A stretch of DNA of 64,000 bases from positions 4,337,001 through 4,401,000 of the forward strand of contig NZ_PKFQ01000001.1 in NCBI RefSeq assembly GCF_002939475.1. Reading direction: 5' to 3'. Position 1 is the stretch's first letter. Each line of letters starts with the position of its first letter. The translations under genes were made by a program, and so were the position numbers. Below are positions 52,406-60,091 of the stretch, piece after piece. The DNA comes from Streptomyces cinnamoneus. GTDB lineage: Bacteria > Actinomycetota > Actinomycetes > Streptomycetales > Streptomycetaceae. The notes beneath the pieces are model-generated. The model was not told where the DNA came from, did not search any database, and saw only the letters and a list, made by a program, of their open reading frames with translations.

Positions 52406-52954
52406 TCAGCGGCAGAGCGCGCAGAGGCCCTCGGCGAACGCCGGGAACTCGGCCTGGGCCTCGGCGACGATCTCCCGGGCGGGCCGGCGCGGAGTGGTCG
52501 CGTGCCGCGCGGCGAGCTCGGCCGGGGCCGCGCCCGGACCCGTCTCGTGTGCCTCGTCGGCCTCGCCGGCCCCGTACAGAGCGGCCGCCATCGGACCGAA
52601 GCCGTCGGCCAGCACCCACAGGAACCCGGACAGGTCGCCGGCCACCACGCCGCATTCGCCCTCCGAGCCGATGTAGACCACGGGCTGCTCGGTGAGCGGC
52701 CGCCCCGGCCGAGCGCACCAGAGGGCGACGAGACCGCCGGCACCGTCCTGCCCGAAGACCCGGTAGGCGTCGCCGTCGACCGCCGGGTTGCCGGTCCACT
52801 GCCGTAGCCAGCCGGTGGTCTCCTCCGCGGAGTCGAAGGCGTCGTACGGCTCGAAGTCGATGCCCACGCCGTCCTCGCCGTAGGAGAAGGAGGTGCGGGC
52901 CGCATCGGCGAGCGCGGGGGGAAAACGGCGGTCGGCGCCGGTCTTGTCGGTCAT
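52406..52954 (-). CDS. SUKH-like (SMI1/KNR4) domain protein
   Basis: Soluble protein of 182 residues. The order FEPYDAFDSAEETTGWLRQWTG, YRVFGQDGAGGLVALWCARPG, PVVYIGSEGECGVVAGDLSGFLWVLADG is typical of the SUKH fold, used widely by toxin-immunity and regulatory proteins. No toxin gene sits next to it. It follows the DUF192 gene by 9 bp on the same strand and is likely cotranscribed. Confidence 0.68.
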   Translation of the reverse strand: MTDKTGADRRFPPALADAARTSFSYGEDGVGIDFEPYDAFDSAEETTGWLRQWTGNPAVDGDAYRVFGQDGAGGLVALWCARPGRPLTEQPVVYIGSEGECGVVAGDLSGFLWVLADGFGPMAAALYGAGEADEAHETGPGAAPAELAARHATTPRRPAREIVAEAQAEFPAFAEGLCALCR

Positions 52955-52963
52955 CCGCGCAGG

Positions 52964-53380
52964 CTAAGCGCCCCCACTGACATCGCCGGGCCGCAGGCCG
53001 GCGCCGGGTGCCCCGGGGCGTGGGGGCAGGACCTCCAGCCGTACCCCCCGGCGCAGCCCCCACCGCTCCATCGCCCCCGCCTCCGCCTCCAGCACGTGCC
53101 GGGCCCGCAGGCGCGGGACGCCCAGGCGGCCCGGGGGCATGGTCCGTACGGACAGGACCGTCAAGTCGCGTGTCAGGTAGGCGACATCGATCGTGAACCG
53201 CATCCGCCAGGTGTGCACGCTGCCCGCCGGGGTGAGGAGGAGGGCGCCGTCGAGCCCGTCACGGCCGAGCAGTCCGCGGGTGCGGGAGCGGAAGGAGGCG
53301 GCGACCTCCAGGGGGACCACCGTGCCGCCGGGCACGCGGAGTTGGGTGTTCCCATCGCGAAAGCGCTGGTGGCGGGGCAT
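52964..53380 (-). CDS. DUF192 family protein
   Basis: About 138 residues of DUF192: VAASFRSRTRGLLGRDGLDGALLLTPAGSVHTWRMRFTIDVAYLT is the signature, with the usual M-RF-ID-AYL strand. It has no export signal here although many bacterial homologues are secreted. ATG 53380 is chosen because the minus-strand TAACCT ends 7 bases upstream, predicting a leaderless mRNA; GTG 53398 would lie inside the promoter. It is divergent from the prepilin peptidase gene with 59 bp between starts, implying shared control with the pilus. Confidence 0.85.
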   Translation of the reverse strand: MPRHQRFRDGNTQLRVPGGTVVPLEVAASFRSRTRGLLGRDGLDGALLLTPAGSVHTWRMRFTIDVAYLTRDLTVLSVRTMPPGRLGVPRLRARHVLEAEAGAMERWGLRRGVRLEVLPPRPGAPGAGLRPGDVSGGA

Positions 53381-53387
53381 GCGGACC

Positions 53388-53433
53388 AGGTTATCCACAG
53401 GGGCCGACGGAAGTCGGCGATTGTCCGTAACCT
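53388..53433. promoter_or_regulatory. divergent leaderless promoters with central inverted repeat
   Basis: Both directions use the -10 hexamer TAACCT: minus at 53393-53388 for DUF192 and plus at 53428-53433 for the prepilin peptidase, each 6-7 bases from the ATG. Midway between them GCCGAC-GGAA-GTCGGC (53403-53418) is a perfect inverted repeat near the -35 zone of both promoters. Confidence 0.6.
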
Positions 53434-53439
53434 CGTTGC

Positions 53440-54165
53440 ATGCACTCGCTGTTGATCGTGGTTGCTGTGGTGTACGGCGCCGCGGCCGGTGCGCTGGTGC
53501 CGCGTGCGCGGTACCGGCTGGCCGTGGAGCCGGGGGAGGCGTGGCGATCGGCGGGCCCCTGCGGGCACGCGGTCACGGGCTGGGTGGGTGCGGCCCGCTG
53601 CCGCGCCTGCCGGGGGCGGTACGGGCCCGGGGCGCTGGGGCCCGCGGCCGTCACGGCACTGGTGTGCGGGGCGCTCGCGGCGGCGGTGGGCGGGCGGCCC
53701 GAGCTGGCGGTGTGGCTGGGTGCCGTGCCGTCGGCCGTGGTGCTGGCCGCGGTGGACTGGTCGGTGCGTCGGTTGCCGGACGTGCTGACGCTGCCCCTGG
53801 CGGCGGGGCTGGCCGGGCTGCTGGGGGTGGCGGCGCTGATACCGGGCGCGGAGGGGTCCTGGCCCGGCGCGTTGCTGGGCGGGCTGGCGATGGGCGGCGG
53901 GTACTTCGCGCTGTTCCTGCTGCATCCCGCCGGCATGGGGTTCGGGGACGTGAAGCTCGCGGCGGGGCTGGGGTGCGCGCTGGGGTGGTACGGGTGGCCG
54001 GTCGTGTTCCTGGGGGCCTTCGCCGGCCTGCTGCTGGGGTCTGCCTACGGCTTGGCGCTCCTGGCCACCCGCCGGGCGGGCCGGGGCACGGCCATGCCCC
54101 TGGGGCCCTTCATGATCGCGGGAGCCTGGCTGGGGCTGCTGGCCGGCGCCAGGTCCGGGGGGTGA
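53440..54165 (+). CDS. type IV prepilin peptidase (A24, TadV/CpaA type)
   Basis: Aspartic membrane protease of 241 residues that would cut prepilins of the Tad locus. About seven spans. The catalytic Asp pair is in AVDWSVRRLPDVLTLPL and in the GxGD motif MGFGDVKLAAGLG. A Cys-rich loop (PCGHAVTGW, ARCRACRGRYG) resembles the zinc-binding N-terminal loop of large PilD enzymes although a methylase part is lacking. It is 6 kb from the rest of the pilus genes and has its own leaderless promoter. Confidence 0.9.
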   Translation: MHSLLIVVAVVYGAAAGALVPRARYRLAVEPGEAWRSAGPCGHAVTGWVGAARCRACRGRYGPGALGPAAVTALVCGALAAAVGGRPELAVWLGAVPSAVVLAAVDWSVRRLPDVLTLPLAAGLAGLLGVAALIPGAEGSWPGALLGGLAMGGGYFALFLLHPAGMGFGDVKLAAGLGCALGWYGWPVVFLGAFAGLLLGSAYGLALLATRRAGRGTAMPLGPFMIAGAWLGLLAGARSGG

Positions 54166-54880
54166 CCGGGGGTGGGGGCCACGGCCGTCGGCCGGCCCTT
54201 CCTGACCGTGGCCTCGATGTCATCGGTTCGTCGGTCGGCGGGCTGACTGCGGGCACGTTCGGCCCAAGGGCTCCGTTCCGGCTGGACGCCACCTCCGGCC
54301 GTGGCCGGCCTCGCCACCCTGATCCCCCTGATCCCCCTGATCCTCGACCTCGCCCGGCAGCCGGCGCGCGGCACCCGCACGACACGCCGATGTACGACAC
54401 GCCGACGAAGGGACCTCAGTCGCACCGGCTGTCCCGTCCATCCCGGTAACCCCTTCCACCCCCATACGGGCCGGGCGAAATAATTGGGGTGCCCCCAAAA
54501 GATCATTCGTACGGGCCGCGATGAGGGCCGCCACTTACGCACCGCGCACACATGACTGCTGAAAGTGCAGAGCGCGGCCGTCCGCGACACGCACGTGAAG
54601 CCGGTTACGTAAATGTGATGTGGGTGGCGAGAGTGGCCCCGTCAAGGCGGGGCGTCTTCGGTGAACCTTCTCGGAGGACGGACGGAAGAAAATTTCGACG
54701 AGGTTCATGATGGCTGGAACCCGCCGCCGTGGCACGGCAGTTCTACGCTGTAGGCCCAGTACTGAAGGGCCCCGTGGGGCCCGAAGCGGGCCCGGCCGCC
54801 GTCCTGTTCAAGATCACGTAGGGGGCTCCTGGCCGGCGCGCCACGCATTGTCACCCCCGTCGGTGCGCGAAGTACGGCCC

Positions 54881-54950
54881 CGGACCGGTTATGGTGGAAA
54901 CCCCCCCTCGGGCCGGTCCGTATCCCCCCCACGGACCGGCCCGTTTTTCT
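54881..54950 (+). ncRNA. 6C-type small RNA / intrinsic terminator candidate
   Basis: Two runs of seven cytosines (54901-54907 and 54924-54930). The second is the loop of a perfect 12-bp stem GGGCCGGTCCGT/ACGGACCGGCCC (54910-54921 with 54931-54942) followed by GTTTTTCTTT, a rare T-rich intrinsic terminator for this genome. The first lies between CGGACCGG (54881-54888) and CCGGTCCG (54913-54920), which pair perfectly but compete with the terminator stem. C-loops plus terminator are the hallmark of the actinobacterial 6C RNA; the 5' end is not determined. Confidence 0.6.
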
Positions 54951-55003
54951 TTCTCCCTGATTACTCTCCGTGCCAACACGTGTGGGTTACGGGCGTGGAT
55001 CTC

Positions 55004-55098
55004 GAATCGATCACGAAAATCGATCGGCCGCGCGATTCGAAGCGTGAATCGGTGGCGATTCAGAGCGCGATTCGGCCCGCGAATCACAGCGTCAATCG
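55004..55098. repeat. cluster of GATTC/GAATC motifs at ~13-bp spacing
   Basis: Eight occurrences of GAATCG, ATCGAT or CGATTC-like hexamers in alternating orientation begin at about 55004, 55018, 55033, 55046, 55056, 55068, 55081 and 55094. It resembles a multi-site protein-binding array, or the remnant of a repetitive element. Confidence 0.6.
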
Positions 55099-55166
55099 CA
55101 CGGCCGGGCACGGCGCGGCCCCCCCGCCGCGCCGCAGCCCCCTACCCGGCCCCTTCATGCACCCCG

Positions 55167-56216
55167 CTACGCCTCGCCCCGGCGCGCCCAGATGTTCACG
55201 CCCTCGGTGCTCACCGCCAGCGCGTCGATCTCGGCCAGCTCGTCCTTCGTGAGCGCCGGGGCGCCGAGCGCGCCGACGTTCGCCTCCAGCTGGGCCACGC
55301 TGGACGCCCCGATCAGGGCCGAGGTCATCCGCTCGTCGCGCAGCACCCAGGTCAGGGCCAGCTGGGCCAGGGACTGGCCGCGCCGCCGCGCGATCTCGTT
55401 CAGCCCCCGCAGCCGCTCCACGACCTCCCCGGTCAGCAGCGCCGGGTCCAGCGACGTCCCCCGCGAGGCGCGCGAGCCCTCCGGGACGCCGTCGAGGTAC
55501 TTGTCGGTGAGCATCCCCTGTGCCAGCGGAGCGAAGGCGATGCAGCCCATGCCCTCCTCCTCCAGCGCGTCGAGCAGGGCGTCGTCCTCCGTCCAGCGGT
55601 TGATCATGGAGTAGGACGGCTGGTGGATGAGGGCGGGCACGCCCATCTCCCGCAGCAGCCGGGCGGCCTCCCGCGTCTGTTCCGCGCTGTAGGAGGAGAC
55701 ACCCGCGTACAGCGCCTTGCCCTGCTGGACGGCGGATGCCAGGGCGCCCATCGTCTCCTCCAGCGGCGTGTGCGGGTCGAAGCGGTGCGAATAGAAGATG
55801 TCGACGTAGTCGACACCCATCCGGCGCAACGAGGCGTCGAGCGACGACAGCAGGTACTTGCGCGAGCCCCACTCGCCGTACGGGCCGGGGTGCATCAGAT
55901 AGCCGGCCTTGGTGGAAAGGACCAGCTCATCCCGGTACGGACGGAAATCCTGGGCGAACAGCTTGCCGAAGTTCAGCTCGGCGGAGCCGGGCGGGGGGCC
56001 GTAGTTGTTGGCCAGGTCGAAGTGGGTGACGCCCAGGTCGAAGGCGCGCCGCAGGATGGCGCGCTGCGAGTCGAGGGTGCGGTCGTCGCCGAAGTTGTGC
56101 CACAGTCCCAGAGAGATGGCGGGCAGCTTGAGCCCGCTGCGGCCCGTACGCCGGTACTCCATGGAGTCGTAGCGTGTTCCGGCCGCGCGGTACAGCGAGG
56201 GATCGGTCATGTCCAT
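55167..56216 (-). CDS. aldo/keto reductase (YghZ/Gpr-like)
   Basis: NADPH-dependent TIM-barrel oxidoreductase of 349 residues. The start MEYRRTGRSGLKLPAISLGLW and the catalytic tetrad elements DLANNYGPPPGSAE (Asp, Tyr), STKAGYL (Lys) and IFYSHRFDPHTP (His) match the L-glyceraldehyde 3-phosphate reductase YghZ group. SALIGASSVAQLEANVGAL is the cofactor-phosphate loop. The physiological substrate may be a reactive aldehyde such as methylglyoxal. ATG 56216 or 56210 is the start; GATAGT just upstream on the minus strand may be the -10. Confidence 0.92.
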   Translation of the reverse strand: MDMTDPSLYRAAGTRYDSMEYRRTGRSGLKLPAISLGLWHNFGDDRTLDSQRAILRRAFDLGVTHFDLANNYGPPPGSAELNFGKLFAQDFRPYRDELVLSTKAGYLMHPGPYGEWGSRKYLLSSLDASLRRMGVDYVDIFYSHRFDPHTPLEETMGALASAVQQGKALYAGVSSYSAEQTREAARLLREMGVPALIHQPSYSMINRWTEDDALLDALEEEGMGCIAFAPLAQGMLTDKYLDGVPEGSRASRGTSLDPALLTGEVVERLRGLNEIARRRGQSLAQLALTWVLRDERMTSALIGASSVAQLEANVGALGAPALTKDELAEIDALAVSTEGVNIWARRGEA

Positions 56217-56319
56217 CTGACTATCACGGTCCTGTGACAGGCCTAGTTGGGTGCTCGCGACACGCTGGCAGTAGTGTGGCGCCCTCGGGGCGACGCCATG
56301 GCATGGAGGGGCAGGAAGA

Positions 56320-57081
56320 GTGAAGTTGCGCGACCTGGTGTACAGGCTCTACGCACGCCGGGTGGAAGGCCGACTCGACCATGCCCAGGTGCCCAAGCAC
56401 ATCGGCGTCATCCTGGACGGCAACCGCCGCTGGGCGCGGGCCGACGGCCGGACGCCCGAGCAGGGTCACCAGGCCGGTGCGGACAAGATCTCGGAGCTGC
56501 TCGGCTGGTGCGCCGAGACCGACGTCGAGGTCGTCACGCTCTGGATGCTCTCGACGGACAACCTCGACCGGCCGGCCGTCGAGCTGAACCCGCTGCTCGG
56601 CATCATCGAGAACACGGTGCGGGGCCTGGCCGCGGACGGCCGCTGGCGCGTTCACCACGTGGGCACGCTCGATCTGCTTCCGGCCCAGACCCAGTCGGTG
56701 CTGAAAGAAGCCGAGCAGGACACGGACGGTATCGACGGAATACTGGTCAACGTCGCCGTCGGCTACGGCGGCCGGCAGGAGATCGCCGACGCCGTGCGGT
56801 CCCTGGTCCTGGAGGCCGCGGAGAACGGCACCTCGCACGAGGAACTGGCCGAGACCGTCGACGTCGACGCCATCACCAAGCACCTGTACACGCGGGGCCA
56901 GCCCGACCCCGACCTCATCATCCGCACCAGCGGTGAGCAGCGGCTGTCCGGCTTCATGCTCTGGCAGAGCGCGCACTCCGAGTACTACTTCTGCGAGGTC
57001 TTCTGGCCCGCCTTCCGCAAGGTCGACTTCCTGCGGGCCCTGCGCGACTACGCCGCCCGGCACCGCCGCTACGGCAGCTGA
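56320..57081 (+). CDS. uppS: cis/Z-prenyl diphosphate synthase (isoprenyl transferase)
   Basis: Makes long-chain Z-polyprenyl diphosphate (usually undecaprenyl, the wall carrier lipid) from isopentenyl diphosphate. It is 253 residues. GVILDGNRRWAR with the catalytic Asp33, STDNLDRP, the IPP-binding RTSGEQRLSGFMLWQSAHSEYYF and FWPAFRK are all intact. Actinobacteria often have two such enzymes; this one may make a shorter or different prenyl. The GTG start at 56320 follows GGCAGGAAGA. It is upstream of the PIN-PhoH gene, 430 bp apart. Confidence 0.94.
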   Translation: MKLRDLVYRLYARRVEGRLDHAQVPKHIGVILDGNRRWARADGRTPEQGHQAGADKISELLGWCAETDVEVVTLWMLSTDNLDRPAVELNPLLGIIENTVRGLAADGRWRVHHVGTLDLLPAQTQSVLKEAEQDTDGIDGILVNVAVGYGGRQEIADAVRSLVLEAAENGTSHEELAETVDVDAITKHLYTRGQPDPDLIIRTSGEQRLSGFMLWQSAHSEYYFCEVFWPAFRKVDFLRALRDYAARHRRYGS

Positions 57082-57511
57082 GGCAGCGTCTGCGGCGGGT
57101 CGGGGCCGGTCAGGGCCGGTCCCGGTGGTTTCCCCGCCGCGCCTCGTGCACACGTCGCGGCCCCGGCCGTGAGGGCCGGATGCCCCGGGCACGCTACGGC
57201 CGCTGACGGACCGATCGTTCGACTGCTCGTCGCATATGCCGTTGCATGGTCTCGCGGTCCAGCGGGAATATCCCCTCCAGGCCGACGGTCCGTACCGAGA
57301 CCGTCGCTCTGCCAGCGGACGGCATGGGGCCGTCCGCCCGGGAGGCCCTTTGCACCAGGACGACGACCGTGCGGACCGAGCGGGCGGCAGCGCCCGCACG
57401 GCCGACGCGGCGGGCCGGACGACCGGCCGCCCTGGGAGGGCGTTCACCCGGCCCATTCCCCGCGACTCCGTCGCGCCCTTACCTCTCCCTGAGGGGGTTC
57501 GTCCACCCGTG
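57082..57511. other. gap between uppS and phoH-like gene
   Basis: GC-rich, no gene seen. The phoH frame stays open back to 57236 but lacks family similarity there. CATATGCCGTTGCATGG near 57233-57249 is the AT-richest part and may belong to a promoter. ACGGTCCGTACCGAGACCGT near 57283-57303 is an imperfect inverted repeat. Confidence 0.4.
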
Positions 57512-58831
57512 GTGACCAGCAAGAAGCGCCGTGACGGCGACCGGCGCACCTATGTCCTCGACACCAGCGTCCTGCTGGCCGACCCAGGAGCCATGTCCCG
57601 CTTCGAGGAGCACGAGGTCGTGCTCCCCGTCGTGGTGGTCACGGAGTTGGAGGCCAAGCGGCACCACCCCGAGCTGGGGTATTTCGCCCGTAAGGCACTG
57701 CGCCTGCTCGATGAGTACCGCGTGCAGTACGGCCGGCTGGACGCACCGATTCCGATCGGTGAGCTGGGGGGCACGCTCAGGGTCGAGCTGAACCACTCGG
57801 ATCCGGGCATACTGCCGGCCGGCTTCCGTCTCGGTGACAACGACTCCCGCATCCTCGCGGTCGCCCGCAACCTCCAGGCCGAGGGCTACGACGTCACGGT
57901 CGTCTCCAAGGACCTGCCGCTGCGCATCAAGGCGTCGGCCGTCGGTCTGCTGGCCGAGGAGTACCGCGCCGAGCTGGCCATCACCGACTCGGGCTGGACG
58001 GGGATGGCGGAGCTGACGGTCACCGCCGGGCAGGTGGACGAACTCTTCACGACCGAGCGCGTGTACGTTCCGGAGGCCGCCGAACTGCCCGTGCACACCG
58101 GTCTGGTGCTCCAGTCCGAGCGCGGCAAGGCGCTGGGGCGGGTGGCCGCCGACGGCTCCGTGCGGCTGGTGCGGGGCGACCGGGAGGCCTTCGGCATCCA
58201 CGGCCGCAGCGCCGAGCAGCGCGTCGCGCTGGACCTGCTGCTCGATCCCGAGGTCGGGATCGTCTCGATGGGCGGCCGGGCCGGTACGGGCAAGTCGGCG
58301 CTGGCGTTGTGCGCGGGGCTAGAGGCCGTGCTGGAGCGGCAGCAGCACCGCAAGGTGATGGTGTTCCGCCCGCTGTACGCGGTGGGCGGGCAGGAGTTGG
58401 GCTATCTGCCGGGCAGCGAGGCGGAGAAGATGAGCCCGTGGGCCCAGGCCGTCTTCGACACGCTGTCCGCGGTGACGACCGCCGAGGTCATCGAGGAGGT
58501 CGTGGGCCGGGGCATGCTGGAGGTCCTGCCGCTGACCCACATCCGCGGCCGCTCGCTCCATGACGCGTTCGTCATCGTCGACGAGGCGCAGTCCCTGGAA
58601 CGCAACGTCCTTCTGACGGTGCTGTCGAGGATCGGCGCCAACTCGCGGGTCGTCCTCACCCACGACGTGGCCCAGCGCGACAACCTCCGCGTGGGGCGCT
58701 ACGACGGGGTGGTGGCCGTCGTCGAGCGGCTGAAGGGCCACCCGCTGTTCTCCCACGTGACGCTGACGCGTTCGGAGCGTTCGCCGATCGCGGCGCTGGT
58801 GACCGAAATGCTGGAGGACGGCCGTATCTGA
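57512..58831 (+). CDS. PIN domain / PhoH family ATPase (PhoH2)
   Basis: Protein of 439 residues: an N-terminal PIN nuclease domain ([45 protein letters not shown] give the four acids) and a C-terminal PhoH ATPase with Walker [10 protein letters not shown] (Lys261) and Walker [10 protein letters not shown]. PhoH2 proteins unwind and cut RNA, and relatives act like toxin-antitoxin modules in mycobacteria (with an upstream PhoAT); no such small antitoxin was recognised here. GTG 57512 or 57509 is the start, preceded at a distance by GAGGGGG. It is followed by a clear terminator. Confidence 0.92.
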   Translation: MTSKKRRDGDRRTYVLDTSVLLADPGAMSRFEEHEVVLPVVVVTELEAKRHHPELGYFARKALRLLDEYRVQYGRLDAPIPIGELGGTLRVELNHSDPGILPAGFRLGDNDSRILAVARNLQAEGYDVTVVSKDLPLRIKASAVGLLAEEYRAELAITDSGWTGMAELTVTAGQVDELFTTERVYVPEAAELPVHTGLVLQSERGKALGRVAADGSVRLVRGDREAFGIHGRSAEQRVALDLLLDPEVGIVSMGGRAGTGKSALALCAGLEAVLERQQHRKVMVFRPLYAVGGQELGYLPGSEAEKMSPWAQAVFDTLSAVTTAEVIEEVVGRGMLEVLPLTHIRGRSLHDAFVIVDEAQSLERNVLLTVLSRIGANSRVVLTHDVAQRDNLRVGRYDGVVAVVERLKGHPLFSHVTLTRSERSPIAALVTEMLEDGRI

Positions 58832-58848
58832 GGGGATGCGCGACTGCA

Positions 58849-58881
58849 GCGCGCGGCGGGCCGAGGAGCCTAGCCGCGCGC
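58849..58881 (+). terminator. terminator of the phoH-like gene
   Basis: GCGCGCGGC / GCCGCGCGC, a perfect 9-bp stem with a 15-base loop, 17 bp past the stop codon. Confidence 0.75.
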
Positions 58882-59242
58882 CGTCGTTCGCCGCAGGCGT
58901 TTCCACGAAGCCGCAGGCATAAACGGCGTGTGAGCTTTCCCACGTAACCAAGAATTGCCTCGGAGCGTGCCGTTCAGGCAAAGTCTGGGTCCTGTCAGGC
59001 CCCGCATACGGCACTTGAACCCCTCCGGGGGCAGATGCGGAACACGCGACAACTGAACAGCGTCGCCGTATGCCGCCCGAGCATCATGCGGACCTCCCCC
59101 GCGGAGGGCCCACCGGGTCAGTGCCTCCCGTGACCAGCCGGTCACCCGCGTCCTCGTGGGTCCGGTGCTATTGGAGGCCAGCGCCAGGGGCACGATCGCG
59201 CCCGCGAGGTCACCCATGCGGGCGATGCTGGAAGGAAACCGT
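58882..59242 (+). promoter_or_regulatory. structured leader region of the SLT gene
   Basis: Gene-free 361 bp ahead of the lytic transglycosylase. A direct repeat GCCGCAGGC (58890 and 58910) is followed by less GC-rich sequence, then GCATACGGC (59004-59012) pairing perfectly with GCCGTATGC (59065-59073). Inside this loop CCCCTCCGGGGG forms a small hairpin. More short hairpins follow to the start. Streptomyces wall-hydrolase genes are often under the c-di-AMP riboswitch, but its conserved 3' block was not found here. Confidence 0.45.
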
Positions 59243-59956
59243 GTGAGCCGGATTTCGGTCCGGGGATTCGCCGTGGCGTCCGCCACCGCGGTCACCACCG
59301 TAGGCGCCGTCGTCGGTGTCGCCGCGGGCCACGACCAGGGCACGACCGACCGGGTCGAGGCCACCGCCGCGGGCACGACGCTCCTCGCCGACATACCCGG
59401 CGGACACAACGTCCAGGCCCAGACGGCCTCTCTGCAGCAGCAGGCGGACACGCAGGCGGACGCCGCCGACGCCGCTGCAAAGAAGGACGTCGAGGAATCG
59501 GCGCGCAAGCAGGCCGCCGAGGACGCCACCGCGAAGAAGGAAGCCGCGGAGGCCGAGGCCAAGAAGAAGGAAGCCGAGGCGAAGGCCAAGGAGCGCGAGA
59601 AGGAAGAGATCGCGAGCCGCTCGGCCACGCGTGACGCCTCCTCCTTCGCGGTCAAGGGCTCGTACTCCGTCTCCGAGGTCCAGGCCATGGCCCGGCAGAT
59701 GGTCCCCGGCGACCAGTTCCAGTGCTTCAGCAACATCGTGAACAACGAGAGCACCTGGGACTACACGGCCACCAACGCCTCCTCCGGCGCGTACGGCCTC
59801 GTCCAGGCGCTGCCCGGCACCAAGATGGCGTCCGCGGGCGCCGACTGGCGGACGAACCCGGCCACCCAGATCAAGTGGGGCCTCAGCTACATGAACGAGC
59901 GCTACGGCAGCCCTTGTGGCGCCTGGTCGTTCTGGCAGGCCAACCAGTGGTACTAG
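59243..59956 (+). CDS. secreted SLT-type transglycosylase with coiled-coil stem
   Basis: Exported cell-wall lytic protein of about 237 residues. The start (ISVRGFAVASATAVTTVGAVVGVAAG) is a signal peptide. A long charged coiled coil (about 55-140: repeated AAKKDVEE-, KKEAAEAEAKKKEAE-like heptads) holds the C-terminal lysozyme-like domain. Its catalytic Glu lies in FSNIVNNESTWDYTATN and the second motif is SGAYGLVQALPGTKM; the end AWSFWQANQWY is typical. It cuts glycan strands and in Streptomyces such proteins aid growth and spore germination. GTG 59243 follows GGAAGGAAA. A strong terminator follows. Confidence 0.9.
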   Translation: MSRISVRGFAVASATAVTTVGAVVGVAAGHDQGTTDRVEATAAGTTLLADIPGGHNVQAQTASLQQQADTQADAADAAAKKDVEESARKQAAEDATAKKEAAEAEAKKKEAEAKAKEREKEEIASRSATRDASSFAVKGSYSVSEVQAMARQMVPGDQFQCFSNIVNNESTWDYTATNASSGAYGLVQALPGTKMASAGADWRTNPATQIKWGLSYMNERYGSPCGAWSFWQANQWY

Positions 59957-59996
59957 GCCGTTCCGGCTAGCCGCGCCACATCACTCGTACCCCTGC

Positions 59997-60026
59997 GAAG
60001 CCCCCGGCCGACCGGCCGGGGGCTTC
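59997..60026 (+). terminator. terminator of the SLT gene
   Basis: Perfect 13-bp stem GAAGCCCCCGGCC / GGCCGGGGGCTTC with loop GACC, 40 bp after the stop. Confidence 0.9.
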
Positions 60027-60091
60027 GTGGCGTCCGGGGGCAGGTAACGTCAGCACGGACGGCCACGGGGGAGTGGGGTAGAGGAAGAGGA

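Larger units (their letters stand above)
54166..55166. other. 1-kb gene-free region
   Basis: No reading frame here has coding bias, ribosome site and family similarity together. Contents: a triple TGATCCCCC repeat near 54329-54352; an AT-richer block at 54477-54625 (AAATAATTGGGG, TTACGTAAATGTG) likely with promoters; the perfect hairpin GGGCCCC-GT-GGGGCCC at 54767-54782; the 6C-like RNA at 54881-54950; and the GATTC repeat cluster at 55004-55098. The aldo/keto reductase gene ends at 55167. Confidence 0.6.

Noticed and set aside
54045-54590. Minus-strand 181-residue frame after the prepilin peptidase
   Set aside because: Partly antisense to the peptidase gene, no ribosome site or domain.
54707-55252. 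181-residue plus-strand frame across the 6C-like RNA
   Set aside because: It reads through an intrinsic terminator and the GATTC repeat cluster and into the antisense of the aldo/keto reductase gene; no family similarity.
57236-57511. N-terminal extension of the PhoH protein
   Set aside because: Low-complexity Arg/Gly/Asp-rich sequence without PIN similarity; the PIN domain starts right after GTG 57512.
58981-59050. tRNA gene suggested by GGGGTTCAAGTGCC on the minus strand
   Set aside because: No acceptor stem, D-arm or anticodon arm can be drawn around it.
58940-59110. c-di-AMP (ydaO) riboswitch upstream of the SLT gene
   Set aside because: Expected from knowledge of Streptomyces wall hydrolases, but the conserved CCGAACCCGnCAGCTnACCTCG-type 3' block could not be found.
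58870-59754. 294-residue minus-strand frame covering the SLT leader
   Set aside because: Mostly antisense to the SLT gene; Ser/Ala-rich and without recognisable domain.
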